Assembly (NCBI RefSeq): GCF_032193765.1 | Contig: NZ_JAVBIJ010000001.1 | Coordinates: 3,534,001-3,598,000, forward strand | Length of the DNA stretch: 64,000 nucleotides | Source: Rhodoferax potami | GTDB lineage: Bacteria; Pseudomonadota; Gammaproteobacteria; Burkholderiales; Burkholderiaceae_C | Direction: 5' to 3' | Shown: positions 55,072-64,000 of the stretch, in pieces | How positions within the stretch are numbered: position 1 is the stretch's first letter | Layout: the number at the start of each line of letters is the position of its first letter | Program-made: the position numbers and the translations under genes | The notes under the pieces: model-generated | Told to the model about the DNA's origin: nothing | The model's input: only the letters and a program-made list of their open reading frames with translations | Databases searched by the model: none

Positions 55072-56952
55072 ATGAACCGTTATCCGGTGTGGAAGTACGC
55101 GATCATTCTGGTCGCGCTGGTGGTCAGTGGCTTGTATGCCCTGCCCAATCTGTTTGGCGAAGCACCGGCAGTGCAGGTTTCAACGGCCAAGTCGTCGGTG
55201 AAGGTCGATGCAGCCACACTGGCCAAGGTAGAGCAGGCGCTGAAGAGCGCCGGCTTGACGCCCGATGCAGTGGCCTTGGATGGTGCGTCCATCAAGGCGC
55301 GCTTCTCCGACACGGACACGCAGCTCAAGGCCAAAGATGCGGTTCAGAAAGCGATCAACCCTGAAAGTGCGGATCCTTCCTACATCGTTGCGCTCAATTT
55401 GCTGTCGCGTTCGCCTGCCTGGCTGACGTCCTTGCGCGCATCGCCGATGTACTTGGGATTGGATTTGCGCGGTGGTGTGCACTTCATGTTGCAGGTCGAC
55501 ATGCAGGCAGCGCTCACCAAACGGGCAGAGTCGCTGTCCGGCGACATTCGCACCATCTTGCGTGAAAAGAACGTGCGCCACAGCGGTATTGCCCGCAACG
55601 GCCAAGCCATCGAGATCCGGTTCCGGGACGCGGCTACCGCTCAGGCAGCCCAGCGCATCATTCAGGACCAGTTCACCGATCTGGATGCTGTGTCTGCCGC
55701 TGATGGGCAGGACGTCAAACTGGTCGCCACGATCAAACAGGTCTCCGGAAAAACCATCCAAGACCAAGCGCTCAAGCAAAACATAACCACCTTGCACAAC
55801 CGGATCAATGAGCTGGGTGTTGCAGAACCAGTGATTCAGCAGCAAGGCCTGGACCGTATCGTGGTGCAGTTGCCTGGCGTGCAGGACACAGCGAAGGCCA
55901 AAGACATCCTCGGACGCACTGCAACACTGGAAGTGCGCCTGGTCGATGAAGGCTCCGAAGCCCGTGCGGCGGAAACCGGAACCGGCCCTGTTCCCTTCGG
56001 CTCTGAGCGTTACCTGGATCGCGAAGGCATCCCGGTCATCGTAAAGAAGCAAGTGATTCTGACGGGCGAGAACCTGACAGACGCGCAACCCGGATTTGAT
56101 GGCCAGACCCAAGAGCCCACCGTGAATTTGTCGCTGGATGCCAAGGGCGCCCGAATCTTCCGTGATGTGACCCGCGAGAACATCAACAAGCGCATGGCGA
56201 TTTTGTTGTTTGAAAAAGGCAAAGGCGAAGTCGTGACCGCACCGGTGATTCGCGCCGAAATCGGTGGCGGGCGTGTTCAGATTTCCGGCCGGATGACCAC
56301 CGTGGAAGCGGCAGACACTGCGCTGCTGTTGCGTGCCGGATCTTTGGCGGCTCCGATGGAGATCATCGAGGAGCGCACGATCGGGCCGAGCTTGGGTGCC
56401 GAGAATATTGCCAAGGGTTTCCTGAGCGTGACCTGGGGCTTTGTGGCGGTTGCCATTTTCATGTGCGCTTATTACATGCTGTTCGGCGTGATTTCCAGCC
56501 TAGCGCTGGCCTTCAACCTTTTGTTGTTGGTGGCGGTGCTCTCCATGCTGCAAGCGACTTTGACATTGCCAGGCATGGCCGCGATGGCGCTGGTTCTGGG
56601 TATGGCGATTGATGCTAACGTGTTGATCAATGAACGCGTTCGGGAAGAGTTACGCAATGGCGCATCTCCCCAAGCCGCGATTCACGCCGGTTATGACCGC
56701 GCATGGGCGACCATCATCGACTCGAACGTAACCACCCTGATCGCAGGCTTGGCATTGTTAGCATTCGGTTCCGGCCCCGTGCGAGGTTTCGCGGTTGTGC
56801 ACTGTTTGGGTATTTTGACCAGCATGTTCTCCGGCGTGTTCTTCTCGCGTGGTTTGGTTAATTTGTGGTACGGTCGTCAGAAGAAGCTGAAAACGGTTTC
56901 TATTGGGACCGTGTGGCGTCCGGACAGCGGCACCGAAGTCACTACCCCTTAA
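55072..56952 (+). CDS. secD: Protein translocase subunit SecD
   Basis: Membrane component of the proton-driven SecDF complex, which pulls preproteins out after SecA-dependent passage. A 626-aa protein with a first helix, a large periplasmic domain (LGLDLRGGVHFMLQVD, NRINELGVAEPVIQQQGLDRIVVQLPGV) and five C-terminal helices including AMDANVL-type motif AIDANVLINERVREEL. It is 33 bp after yajC and followed by secF. Confidence 0.97.
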   Translation: MNRYPVWKYAIILVALVVSGLYALPNLFGEAPAVQVSTAKSSVKVDAATLAKVEQALKSAGLTPDAVALDGASIKARFSDTDTQLKAKDAVQKAINPESADPSYIVALNLLSRSPAWLTSLRASPMYLGLDLRGGVHFMLQVDMQAALTKRAESLSGDIRTILREKNVRHSGIARNGQAIEIRFRDAATAQAAQRIIQDQFTDLDAVSAADGQDVKLVATIKQVSGKTIQDQALKQNITTLHNRINELGVAEPVIQQQGLDRIVVQLPGVQDTAKAKDILGRTATLEVRLVDEGSEARAAETGTGPVPFGSERYLDREGIPVIVKKQVILTGENLTDAQPGFDGQTQEPTVNLSLDAKGARIFRDVTRENINKRMAILLFEKGKGEVVTAPVIRAEIGGGRVQISGRMTTVEAADTALLLRAGSLAAPMEIIEERTIGPSLGAENIAKGFLSVTWGFVAVAIFMCAYYMLFGVISSLALAFNLLLLVAVLSMLQATLTLPGMAAMALVLGMAIDANVLINERVREELRNGASPQAAIHAGYDRAWATIIDSNVTTLIAGLALLAFGSGPVRGFAVVHCLGILTSMFSGVFFSRGLVNLWYGRQKKLKTVSIGTVWRPDSGTEVTTP

Positions 56953-56961
56953 GGAAAAGTC

Positions 56962-57915
56962 ATGGAATTTTTTAAAATCCGCCGTGACATTCCGTTCATG
57001 CGGAATGCTTTGGTTTTCAATGTAATTTCGTTCGTCACTTTTTTGGCGGCCGTATTTTTTCTGTTCTCCCGCGGTCTGCACCTGTCGGTAGAGTTCACCG
57101 GCGGAACGTTGATGGAGGTGAGCTACTCCCAGCCTGCCAACCTCGACGCTATTCGCACCACGGTGGCAAAGTTGGGAATCAATGATGTGCAGGTCCAAAA
57201 CTTTGGCACTGCACAGGATGTGTTGATCCGGATGCCAGTTCAAAAAGGCAGTACTTCCGGGCAGCAAAGCGACATGGTGTTGACTGCGCTGAAGGCGTCT
57301 GATGCCACAGCAACCTTGCGCCGCACGGAGTTTGTGGGACCTCAGGTTGGCGATGAACTGGCCGCTGATGGTTTGAAAGCGCTTGCGTTCGTGGTGGTCG
57401 GCATCATGATTTACTTGGCTATCCGTTTTGAGTGGAAGTTTGCCGTCGCAGCCATCATCGCCAACTTGCATGATGTGATCATCATTCTCGGTTTCTTCGC
57501 CTTTTTCCAGTGGGAGTTCTCACTCCCGGTACTGGCAGCGGTTTTGGCTGTCTTGGGTTATTCGGTAAACGAGTCGGTTGTGATTTTTGACCGGATCCGT
57601 GAGAATTTCCGGCGCTACCGCAAGATGAACACGGAGCAAATCATTGACAATGCGATTACCTCCACAATCAGTCGAACCATAATCACCCATGGCTCGACCC
57701 AGTTGATGGTGTTGTCGATGTTGATTTTCGGCGGTGCCACGCTTCATTACTTTGCGATGGCGCTCACGATCGGCATCTTGTTTGGCATTTATTCGTCTGT
57801 GTTTGTGGCTGCTTCCATTTCCATGTGGTTAGGTATCCAGCGGGAAGATTTGGTAAAAGGCGGGCCCAAAAAGGATCTCGATCCAAACGACCCGAACGCA
57901 GGGGCGGCAGTTTAG
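56962..57915 (+). CDS. secF: Protein translocase subunit SecF
   Basis: Partner of SecD, 317 aa. The first helix and periplasmic domain (LSVEFTGGTLMEVSYSQP) are followed by the transport helices with SVNESVVIFDRIREN and TSTISRTIITHGSTQLMVL, the conserved SecF motifs. It starts 9 bp after secD, so it is translated from the same transcript. Confidence 0.97.
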   Translation: MEFFKIRRDIPFMRNALVFNVISFVTFLAAVFFLFSRGLHLSVEFTGGTLMEVSYSQPANLDAIRTTVAKLGINDVQVQNFGTAQDVLIRMPVQKGSTSGQQSDMVLTALKASDATATLRRTEFVGPQVGDELAADGLKALAFVVVGIMIYLAIRFEWKFAVAAIIANLHDVIIILGFFAFFQWEFSLPVLAAVLAVLGYSVNESVVIFDRIRENFRRYRKMNTEQIIDNAITSTISRTIITHGSTQLMVLSMLIFGGATLHYFAMALTIGILFGIYSSVFVAASISMWLGIQREDLVKGGPKKDLDPNDPNAGAAV

Positions 57916-57933
57916 TAAAAGGACTCTCCCAAC

Positions 57934-60498
57934 ATGGCTACCGGCCAGGCGCTTTCGCCTCGATTGCAACTCGCTCGCGCACTGCGGGAGCGGTTTTTCG
58001 CGGAATCTTGCAAAGCCTTGTTGGAAATCGGCGCAGCAGTTCAGGATCGGCTCACAGAGCTGGTCGACGAGCCTAGCAATGCCCGTGATTCGCAAACTCG
58101 TCGTGACATCTGGATGGCTTACAAGCAAAGCCGTCCCTTGTGGGTCGAGGGCACACAGAAGTCTTGGCGAGAATGCCTGTCTCCTTCTGAAGTAAAGAAG
58201 GCGACAGAAGTCCGTTCCGTGAACCTGGAGCTTGTGGGCACCGAGGTCGTCGAAAACAAAATCCTCGCGTCGCGGATGGTATTGTCCGTGAACGAAAAAG
58301 TCTTGCCGCAGCTTGAAGACTTGCGCGTGCGGATCAAATACCTTGAGGGCCTGGATGATCTGGACGGAAAAGACCTTTTCCGCCCGGAGGTGCTGGTCCT
58401 CTTGCTGGTGGAGCAATGGTCTGTTTCAGGAATGCCGGGTGACTCTTGGCCGATGGTGACAGAAGTTGTCCAGCGCTTATTGATTGAGCGACTGATTACT
58501 GCCTACAAAAATGCGAACGATGTTCTGATCAGCAAGGGCGTATTGCCTACGATCGAGTTGAAAGACCGGGTCAAATCACCTGTCAAAGGACCCAACCAAC
58601 GCCCGCCCAATTCAGGCGCACCTGTATCTGGTGGTGCTGAGTTAAGCGGAGCAGGGTATGAAAATGGTGACCCCTACCAAGCAGGCTTTGGTGGTCCGCG
58701 CGGCTCTCAAGGCACGGGTGCACCTTCATTGGCTGGAGATAGGGCCTCTTATGGGGGGGGTTATGCCGGGGGAGCTGTTGCTTCGGGCTCTGAGGCGCGG
58801 GATGCCCGCCTTTTCAGTGGCCGTTTGGGTTGGGGCGGGGCTGCCGCCGATTCATCGAGCGCAGGTGCAGCGTTAGCTTCGGGTGCGCAAGGAGTAGGCA
58901 CTTCGACACCTACGCCATTCTGGCGACAGTCCACGACCATCAGTGCATCGGGCAACGCATACGGCGCGACTGACGAGACGCGCATGCTGACAGCAACCAC
59001 GCCGCTCGCGCGGGCGCGGAGTCGTGCACAAGGGGTCATCGGCCAAATTCGCAGACTGTTTGTGAGTCATGCGGGCGGCGATTATGGTGTCGCTGAGCAC
59101 CAGCCACCATCACCCGCTTTGGCTGCTGCCATGGCCTATCGACCTGGCGTGGCGGGAGACTATGCGCCTGGCGGCACGCAATTTGAAGACTACAGCCCTG
59201 CAGGGGTTGCACGTGTCGCTGGTGATTTGCGTCAGAAAACCCAGGAGCTCAAAAAGAAAGCGGAAACCAAGGGGGAAAAAGCCACGATTGAAATCGTCGC
59301 CCTCATGTTTCAGGCAATTCTGGCTGAAGAGCGCATCCCCACGGGCATACGCGTTTGGTTTGCCCGACTGCAAATGCCTGTGTTGCGGGTCGCTTTGGAG
59401 GATGCGGATTTTTTCGGTACCGCTACGCATCCCGCCCGGATGTTGATTGACCGCATGGGTTCCTGTGTCATGGGTTTTGACGCGGTGGGCGTACATGGCA
59501 GCGCGATGGAAGCGGAGATCAAGCGGATCGTTCAGGTCATTGAGCAGTATCCTGAAACCGGCAAGAAGGTTTATCAGATCGTTTTTGACGAGTTCCAAAA
59601 ATTCCTTGCCAAGTTTTTGACTGAAAAGGGCCCCGCCCAAAAGGTGGTGGGAGTCGCACAGCAGGTCGAGCAAAAAGAGACGCTTGCGATTCAATACACC
59701 ATCGAAATGCGCAACATGTTGAAAGACATGCCTGTGCGGGACGAGATCCGTGAGTTTTTGTTCAAAGTCTGGTCAGAGGTTTTGGCCGTTGCGGCCGTTC
59801 GCAAAGGCCCACAGCATGCAGACACGCTGATTTTGAAAAAAACTGCGACGGATTTGGTGTGGGCGGCAAGCGCCAAGCCGGACCGCAACGACAGGGCTCG
59901 TGTCATCCAGGATTTGCCGAATCTTTTGCTACGCTTGCGCTCCGGCATGACCTTGTTGGCCATGGCTCCGTCTGAGCAAGAGGCGAATGTCAAGCGAATC
60001 AGCGATACCCTCGCCGACGCGTTCATGTCGAAAACCCAAGCGATCCCGCAGGCCCAAATTGATGCGATGGCGCAGCGCCTTGGTCATCTTGAGGACTTTG
60101 TTTCCGAGGATGGCATGGGCGATTTGCCGCTGGATGCCGAAAGCATCGAAATGATGCTTGGCATCGATGCTTCAGCGATTGAGGTGGTGGTGAATGGAGG
60201 CTCTAAACCCACCGCTGCCATGCTGACTTGGGCACATGAGCTGCAGATTGGTAGCTGGTACACCCTCGACCACAACCATCAGATCATCCAAGTTCAGTTC
60301 GCTTGGCGCAGCGACAAGAAGCACCTTAATTTGTTTGCTTCCACCGCCGGCAAGAGTTTCCTGATCCAAGGCGGACGATTGGCTGCCTACTTGCAGGCGG
60401 GACTTTTGTTGCCCCAGGAAGAGGAGGCGCTGACGGTCCGGGCCACCCGTGATGCGTTAGCGAAATTGGAAGCCAATCCGGAGCGATTACTCGCCTGA
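57934..60498 (+). CDS. DUF1631 protein
   Basis: An 854-aa cytoplasmic protein of family DUF1631, widespread in proteobacteria, function unknown. Conserved stretches flank a low-complexity Gly/Ala/Ser-rich linker (about residues 215-330): N-terminal SCKALLEIGAAVQDRL and WWEGTQ-like WVEGTQKSWREC, and C-terminal RVALEDADFFGTATHPARMLIDRMG and LQIGSWYTLDHNHQIIQVQFAW, the end resembling a PilZ-like beta barrel. It begins 18 bp after secF. Some relatives are mis-called thymidine phosphorylases, which nothing here supports. Confidence 0.85.
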   Translation: MATGQALSPRLQLARALRERFFAESCKALLEIGAAVQDRLTELVDEPSNARDSQTRRDIWMAYKQSRPLWVEGTQKSWRECLSPSEVKKATEVRSVNLELVGTEVVENKILASRMVLSVNEKVLPQLEDLRVRIKYLEGLDDLDGKDLFRPEVLVLLLVEQWSVSGMPGDSWPMVTEVVQRLLIERLITAYKNANDVLISKGVLPTIELKDRVKSPVKGPNQRPPNSGAPVSGGAELSGAGYENGDPYQAGFGGPRGSQGTGAPSLAGDRASYGGGYAGGAVASGSEARDARLFSGRLGWGGAAADSSSAGAALASGAQGVGTSTPTPFWRQSTTISASGNAYGATDETRMLTATTPLARARSRAQGVIGQIRRLFVSHAGGDYGVAEHQPPSPALAAAMAYRPGVAGDYAPGGTQFEDYSPAGVARVAGDLRQKTQELKKKAETKGEKATIEIVALMFQAILAEERIPTGIRVWFARLQMPVLRVALEDADFFGTATHPARMLIDRMGSCVMGFDAVGVHGSAMEAEIKRIVQVIEQYPETGKKVYQIVFDEFQKFLAKFLTEKGPAQKVVGVAQQVEQKETLAIQYTIEMRNMLKDMPVRDEIREFLFKVWSEVLAVAAVRKGPQHADTLILKKTATDLVWAASAKPDRNDRARVIQDLPNLLLRLRSGMTLLAMAPSEQEANVKRISDTLADAFMSKTQAIPQAQIDAMAQRLGHLEDFVSEDGMGDLPLDAESIEMMLGIDASAIEVVVNGGSKPTAAMLTWAHELQIGSWYTLDHNHQIIQVQFAWRSDKKHLNLFASTAGKSFLIQGGRLAAYLQAGLLLPQEEEALTVRATRDALAKLEANPERLLA

Positions 60499-60514
60499 TT
60501 TTTCAGTAGGCCGC

Positions 60515-61012
60515 TCAGTGAATCGTGCGTGTCTCGTGCGTTTCGCACAGCTCATCCAGTGCGAGGGCGTCCGGCTCCTGGCCGAAGCTCCAAAATACCA
60601 TCAGGATGATGATCTTCAATTCATCCAGTGAGACGGGGCCCTCTTGCACCGCCATTGCGCGCTCCAACACGACTTCGCGGATATGGGCGGGTGTGATCCC
60701 CGCATGATCCAAAAAGTGAAGGTAGCCAATGCATTCGGACTTCAAATGGTTCTGCTCCCGTGGCGAGTAGATCCGCATGCTGCCGGCCGTCGGTAAATGA
60801 AAGCCCGCGGCAGGCAAGACAGTGGGAATCGCCGCCACTGCCGGTTTGGCAAAACGAGCGGCGTTGCCAAGACCCGTGAGCCAATCCAGTGCGTCAGCGA
60901 TTTCTTCGGGGTCAAACCCCACACCGCTGAGTTTGCGTTGCAGATGCGCCGGTTCCGGGCAGCTGTCTTCCGCGTAAAAGTTTTCGTACACAAAGGCGAG
61001 GACTTCAAACAT
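60515..61012 (-). CDS. smg: Smg (DUF494) family protein
   Basis: A 165-aa helical protein of family DUF494 (MFEVLAFVYENFYAEDSCPEP, GFDPEEIADALDWLTGL, LHFLDHAGITPAHIREVVLERAM). In Escherichia coli, smg lies in the same dprA/topA neighbourhood, as it does here. Function unknown. ATG 61012 is preferred to 61033. It is downstream of dprA on the same strand. Confidence 0.92.
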   Translation of the reverse strand: MFEVLAFVYENFYAEDSCPEPAHLQRKLSGVGFDPEEIADALDWLTGLGNAARFAKPAVAAIPTVLPAAGFHLPTAGSMRIYSPREQNHLKSECIGYLHFLDHAGITPAHIREVVLERAMAVQEGPVSLDELKIIILMVFWSFGQEPDALALDELCETHETRTIH

Positions 61013-61101
61013 GGAAGCCAATATATCGCACAAAAAACCGACTTCCCAAGGCGGCCAGAACTGCCCCCTATTTCCTCGGATTGAACCGTTAGAAGTGTTT
61101 T

Positions 61102-62271
61102 TCAGGCCCGTCCGAGCTGCTGGAACTTGCCGCCCGGCAAGCGGGCAACCCGGCCGGCAAGCTCGAGACCCATCAGCAAAGCCTGCAAAGTGGGGGTGTC
61201 CATCCCGCTGCGTTGCTGCAGGCTATCGAGCGTGGTCGGCTCAAAGCCCAGGGCGTTGAGTAAACCCGTCTCCAGAGACGAAAGTCCATCCAAAGCAGCG
61301 TCGCTTTGCCCGCTATTGGAAGTCCCGGCAGATGAGGATAAATCGCGGCCACCGGAGGCGATGGGGAGTTCATCCAGAATGTCTTGCGCAAACTCGACCA
61401 ATTTGGCACCTTGTTTGATCAGCGCATGACAACCCCGTGCTTGTGTGGAATGGATAGAGCCGGGAATCGCAAACACGTCTTTGCCCTGCTCCACGGCCAA
61501 GCGGGCCGTGATCAGGGAGCCTGACTTCAAGGCCGCCTCTACCACCAAGGTGGCTTTGCACAGGCCCGAGATGATGCGGTTGCGCTTGGGGAAGTTTGCC
61601 GAGAGCGGCGCAGACCCCAAGGGATACTCGCTGAGGAGAACCCCGTTTTCTGCAATACGGTGTGCAAGCTCAAAATGGGCTCTCGGGTAGACACGGTCTA
61701 ACCCGGTCCCTACAACTGCCACGGTACCCCAGGCTGGACCTGCATAGCCTGCAAGCGCGCCCTCGTGGGCAGCGCCATCAATCCCCAAGGCAAGTCCGGA
61801 AACGACGGTGATGCCCGATTGCCCCAGTGACTCCGAAAACTGCCGCGCATTCTGCACGCCCTGTGGCGTTGGGTTCCTGCTACCCACCACGGCCACGCCA
61901 GTCCGGGCACAATCCTGAAAGCCTTCGACGAGCTTCTCGACACGCCCCAGCGCGTAGAGCATGAGCGGAGGATCCTCGGTGTCCAACAAGGCCTGCGGGT
62001 AGGCGCTATCGCCCAGTGTGATGATGCGCCGTTGACTCGGGGCTTGGCTCAGCCACTCTTCCGTGCGCAAGACAAGGGCATCTAAGCCTTCCGGTACGAG
62101 GCATAGTGAACCCGCTTGGCGGACCGTGACACAAGCACGCAGCTCTGACTCACTGGCCTCAAAAATTGCTTGTGGCAGACCGAAGTGTTGCAGGAGACTC
62201 CGCGCGGTGACATCACCCACGCCATCCGTGAGCCCCAAGCGCAGCCATGCGCGCAGTTCAATCGACTCCAC
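61102..62271 (-). CDS. dprA: DNA-processing protein DprA
   Basis: Loads RecA onto incoming single strands in natural transformation. A 389-aa protein: SAM-like N-terminal part (AWLRLGLTDGVGDVTARSLLQHFG), the Rossmann-like DprA core (VAVVGSRNPTPQG, VSGLALGIDGAAHEGALAG, GTVAVVGTGLDRVYP, SEYPLG, FPKRNRIISGL, VVEAALKSGSLITARLAVEQGKDVFAIPG) and a C-terminal winged helix. With the pilin genes in the window, competence for DNA uptake is conceivable. Confidence 0.96.
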   Translation of the reverse strand: MESIELRAWLRLGLTDGVGDVTARSLLQHFGLPQAIFEASESELRACVTVRQAGSLCLVPEGLDALVLRTEEWLSQAPSQRRIITLGDSAYPQALLDTEDPPLMLYALGRVEKLVEGFQDCARTGVAVVGSRNPTPQGVQNARQFSESLGQSGITVVSGLALGIDGAAHEGALAGYAGPAWGTVAVVGTGLDRVYPRAHFELAHRIAENGVLLSEYPLGSAPLSANFPKRNRIISGLCKATLVVEAALKSGSLITARLAVEQGKDVFAIPGSIHSTQARGCHALIKQGAKLVEFAQDILDELPIASGGRDLSSSAGTSNSGQSDAALDGLSSLETGLLNALGFEPTTLDSLQQRSGMDTPTLQALLMGLELAGRVARLPGGKFQQLGRA

Positions 62272-62291
62272 AGTCCCTGCCTTGCCGTGGA

Positions 62292-63509
62292 TCAGCGGGG
62301 GTTGATCAGGCGGTCGCCGATCCGAACGGAGTCACTGATCTCCAGAATCAGCGCATACGACACCCGTTCGTAAGAACTGAACACCATCAAAATGCCATTG
62401 CGTTCATCGGGCAACTTCATCAGAGGACGGGACGGGTCGGATCGATCCACCACCCGCGCTCCATCCTTTTGGATGGCCAACACATGGCCGGACTCAATGC
62501 CATCGCGTTTGCCCAAGCTGATCGCCACCACTTGATTCTGGGAGGCGTTCACAATCGACGTGCTTCCATAGACCGACACAATGCGGCCGTTGACGCGCGC
62601 TTCCGGGGCACGCGGCGTGTAGCTGGCGAACTGCTTGGGTGGTTCGGGAATCAGCCGATCACCCACCCGCATCTCTTCCTTGGCCGACACGATATCGATG
62701 GTGGCGGGCACTACTGCGCTCTGCACCTTCCCATCGGAGCCGTTGACCTCGGATGTGCTTTCACTCCGCGCAAGGACCGCCTTCCCGACGTACTGCGCCT
62801 CATACGCCAGCACCTCGCCGGTGCCGGGATCTTTAAGAGGCTTGGCATTGCGGAACACGCGGAACAGTTGTTCCTTGTTTTGGTTGTCCAGCAGGGGCGA
62901 ATCGGTGCCGCGGGCGTAGGCCCGGTCGCCACGTCCCAGCAGCACCCGCTCTTCTTGCGTCGCCACAATGCGGGCAGCGCCTTCCAGACCTGCTTCATCT
63001 ACGATCATCGGCTCTGCCAAAAACGCCTCAATCACACTGGTGCGAAGTGTGGGGAGCGCAAAGTCAGGCAAATTCTCGGAGCGGGTACGAGGGCTGAGCC
63101 GCACGGTGTCCGGTGCACCGTTCGCTGTGCCGACGGCATTGGCGAGCCTCAAGGTAGCAACGCCGTTGTTCCGCTCCAGCAGCAAAATTTGGCCCGGGTA
63201 GATGCGATGAGGGTTCTTGATGTCCTCAAGGTTCATGCCCCAGAGCTCAGGCCAGCGCCAAGGGCTCTTCAAGAAGAGGGTTGAGATGCCCCATAGCGTG
63301 TCGCCGCTCTTGATGGTGTAACGATCGGGCGCGTTGGCGGCCAATTCGCTCAAGGGCACACCCTTTTGCGCCACTGCAGCGGCGGTCTGGCGCTGTTCGC
63401 TGGTAATCGGGAAACTTTGCGCCCCTACGCTTGCGCTTGTCAGCGCCCCAGCCAGAGCAGCTACAGCGGCCAAGGCCAAGCGGGATTTCGCCATCAGGTG
63501 TGTCGTCAT
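62292..63509 (-). CDS. LysM-domain exported protein
   Basis: A 405-aa protein. The signal peptide (MAKSRLALAAVAALAGALTSASVGAQS region) is followed by one LysM domain (YTIKSGDTLWGISTLFLKSPWRWPELWGMN, about 71-125) that binds peptidoglycan, then an unrelated long C-terminal part. Start ATG 63509 or 63494; the open frame extends to 63632 without a signal-like start. It lies 20 bp from dprA. Divergent from def. Confidence 0.9.
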   Translation of the reverse strand: MTTHLMAKSRLALAAVAALAGALTSASVGAQSFPITSEQRQTAAAVAQKGVPLSELAANAPDRYTIKSGDTLWGISTLFLKSPWRWPELWGMNLEDIKNPHRIYPGQILLLERNNGVATLRLANAVGTANGAPDTVRLSPRTRSENLPDFALPTLRTSVIEAFLAEPMIVDEAGLEGAARIVATQEERVLLGRGDRAYARGTDSPLLDNQNKEQLFRVFRNAKPLKDPGTGEVLAYEAQYVGKAVLARSESTSEVNGSDGKVQSAVVPATIDIVSAKEEMRVGDRLIPEPPKQFASYTPRAPEARVNGRIVSVYGSTSIVNASQNQVVAISLGKRDGIESGHVLAIQKDGARVVDRSDPSRPLMKLPDERNGILMVFSSYERVSYALILEISDSVRIGDRLINPR

Positions 63510-63650
63510 AGGGTGCAAATCAGGGTCTAAACTTGATAATTTACGCGCGATTTTGCGCTCAAGCCCTTGATTCAGCAACGATTTTGGGCAGCCCGTAATG
63601 CAAGCAAGCGTAAAAGTGGCGAAAATACCCACATCTCCAAGGCAGCATTC

Positions 63651-64000
63651 ATGGCTCTACTTCCCATCCTTTGTTTTCCCGATCCCCGTTTGCACACGGT
63701 GGCCCAACCCGTAAGCGCTGTTGATGACCGCATCCGCGCATTGACGCGGGACATGCTCGAAACCATGTACGACGCCAGTGGCATCGGCCTGGCTGCCAGC
63801 CAGATCGATGTCCATGAGCGTGTCATCGTGATTGATGTGTCGGAAGACCGCGACCAACCCATGGTGTTGATCAACCCCGAATTGGTCTGGACCAGCGCGG
63901 AAACGCACCTGAATGAAGAGGGCTGCCTCTCCGTGCCGGGCATTTACGATGGCGTGACGCGTTTTAACGCGGTCCATTGCAAGGCTCTGGACGCGGACGG
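63651..64000 (+). CDS. def: Peptide deformylase, N-terminal part (runs off right edge)
   Basis: Removes the formyl group from nascent proteins. The first 116 residues are present with motif 1 GIGLAASQI (about residue 45) and motif 2 EGCLSVPG; its cysteine is a metal ligand. The HEXXH motif 3 would be beyond the window. ATG 63651 is divergent from the LysM gene 141 bp away. Confidence 0.95.
   Translation, partial: MALLPILCFPDPRLHTVAQPVSAVDDRIRALTRDMLETMYDASGIGLAASQIDVHERVIVIDVSEDRDQPMVLINPELVWTSAETHLNEEGCLSVPGIYDGVTRFNAVHCKALDAD

Noticed and set aside
57934..60498. Thymidine phosphorylase label for the DUF1631 gene
   Set aside because: No phosphorylase motifs are present; the label is known from misannotation of this family.

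Overview
The window is about 64 kb of chromosome from a betaproteobacterium, most likely a member of the Comamonadaceae close to Rhodoferax or Curvibacter. This rests on protein character, gene order (birA-SPOR protein, recA-recX, argC//sucCD, LysM-dprA-smg, def, yajC-secD-secF) and the scattered short GCTAT...ATAGC palindromes typical of that family. Coding density is high and most of the window is core chromosome. No rRNA, tRNA, prophage or CRISPR array was seen. One insertion sequence is present.

Layout, left half: 1-601 holds the start of a type IA topoisomerase III gene running off the left edge. 0.7-2.6 kb has a SET-domain protein methyltransferase overlapping birA, then a SPOR-type protein. 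2.6-4.8 kb is a TctD/TctE-like two-component system, followed by a MarR regulator. recA, with two SOS boxes, and recX occupy 5.4-7.1 kb, argC is at 7.1-8.0 kb and sucCD at 8.25-10.3 kb, ending in a strong terminator.

The most interesting region is 10.5-23.2 kb. It encodes a CHASE2 membrane Ser/Thr kinase, a PP2C phosphatase, an FHA protein, a CHASE2 adenylate/guanylate cyclase, a GAF-MshEN-GspE/PilB-type ATPase, a type IV pilin with a sigma-54 promoter, and a TfpX/TfpZ-like pilin accessory protein. Together these look like a signalling chain from two similar membrane sensors (phosphorylation and cyclic nucleotide) to a pilus motor. In this genome the motor gene is split by a complete 2138-bp IS21-family element flanked by a 4-bp CCTG duplication. 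Removing the element and one CCTG restores an 806-codon frame exactly.

Middle: 23-31 kb has an M48 protease, a small membrane protein, a TerC-family gene that carries a one-base frameshift behind a yybP-ykoY (Mn2+) riboswitch, and genes for a DUF3717/DUF1289 protein, YaeQ, PurB, a GST and a small zinc-ribbon protein. From 36.8 down to 29.7 kb a tightly packed eight-gene minus-strand operon (FAD oxidoreductase, DUF1365, cyclopropane-fatty-acid synthase-like enzyme, chalcone-isomerase-like protein, MFS transporter, DUF3833 lipoprotein, SDR, NTF2-like) resembles the fatty-acid/photo-oxidative stress clusters controlled by RpoE-ChrR or LitR in other proteobacteria. A divergent di-iron ferritin-like protein shares its promoter region.

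Right part: a degenerate HD-GYP-like protein, rfaE2, glnE divergent from a large YhdP/AsmA-like gene, a nitrilase-family amidase, mltA, cheV, an Lrp regulator divergent from a fused indolepyruvate ferredoxin oxidoreductase (with an apparent frameshift at its start), yajC-secD-secF, a DUF1631 protein, smg, dprA, a LysM protein and the start of def. Two apparent single-base indels (TerC and indolepyruvate oxidoreductase) could be real or sequencing errors.
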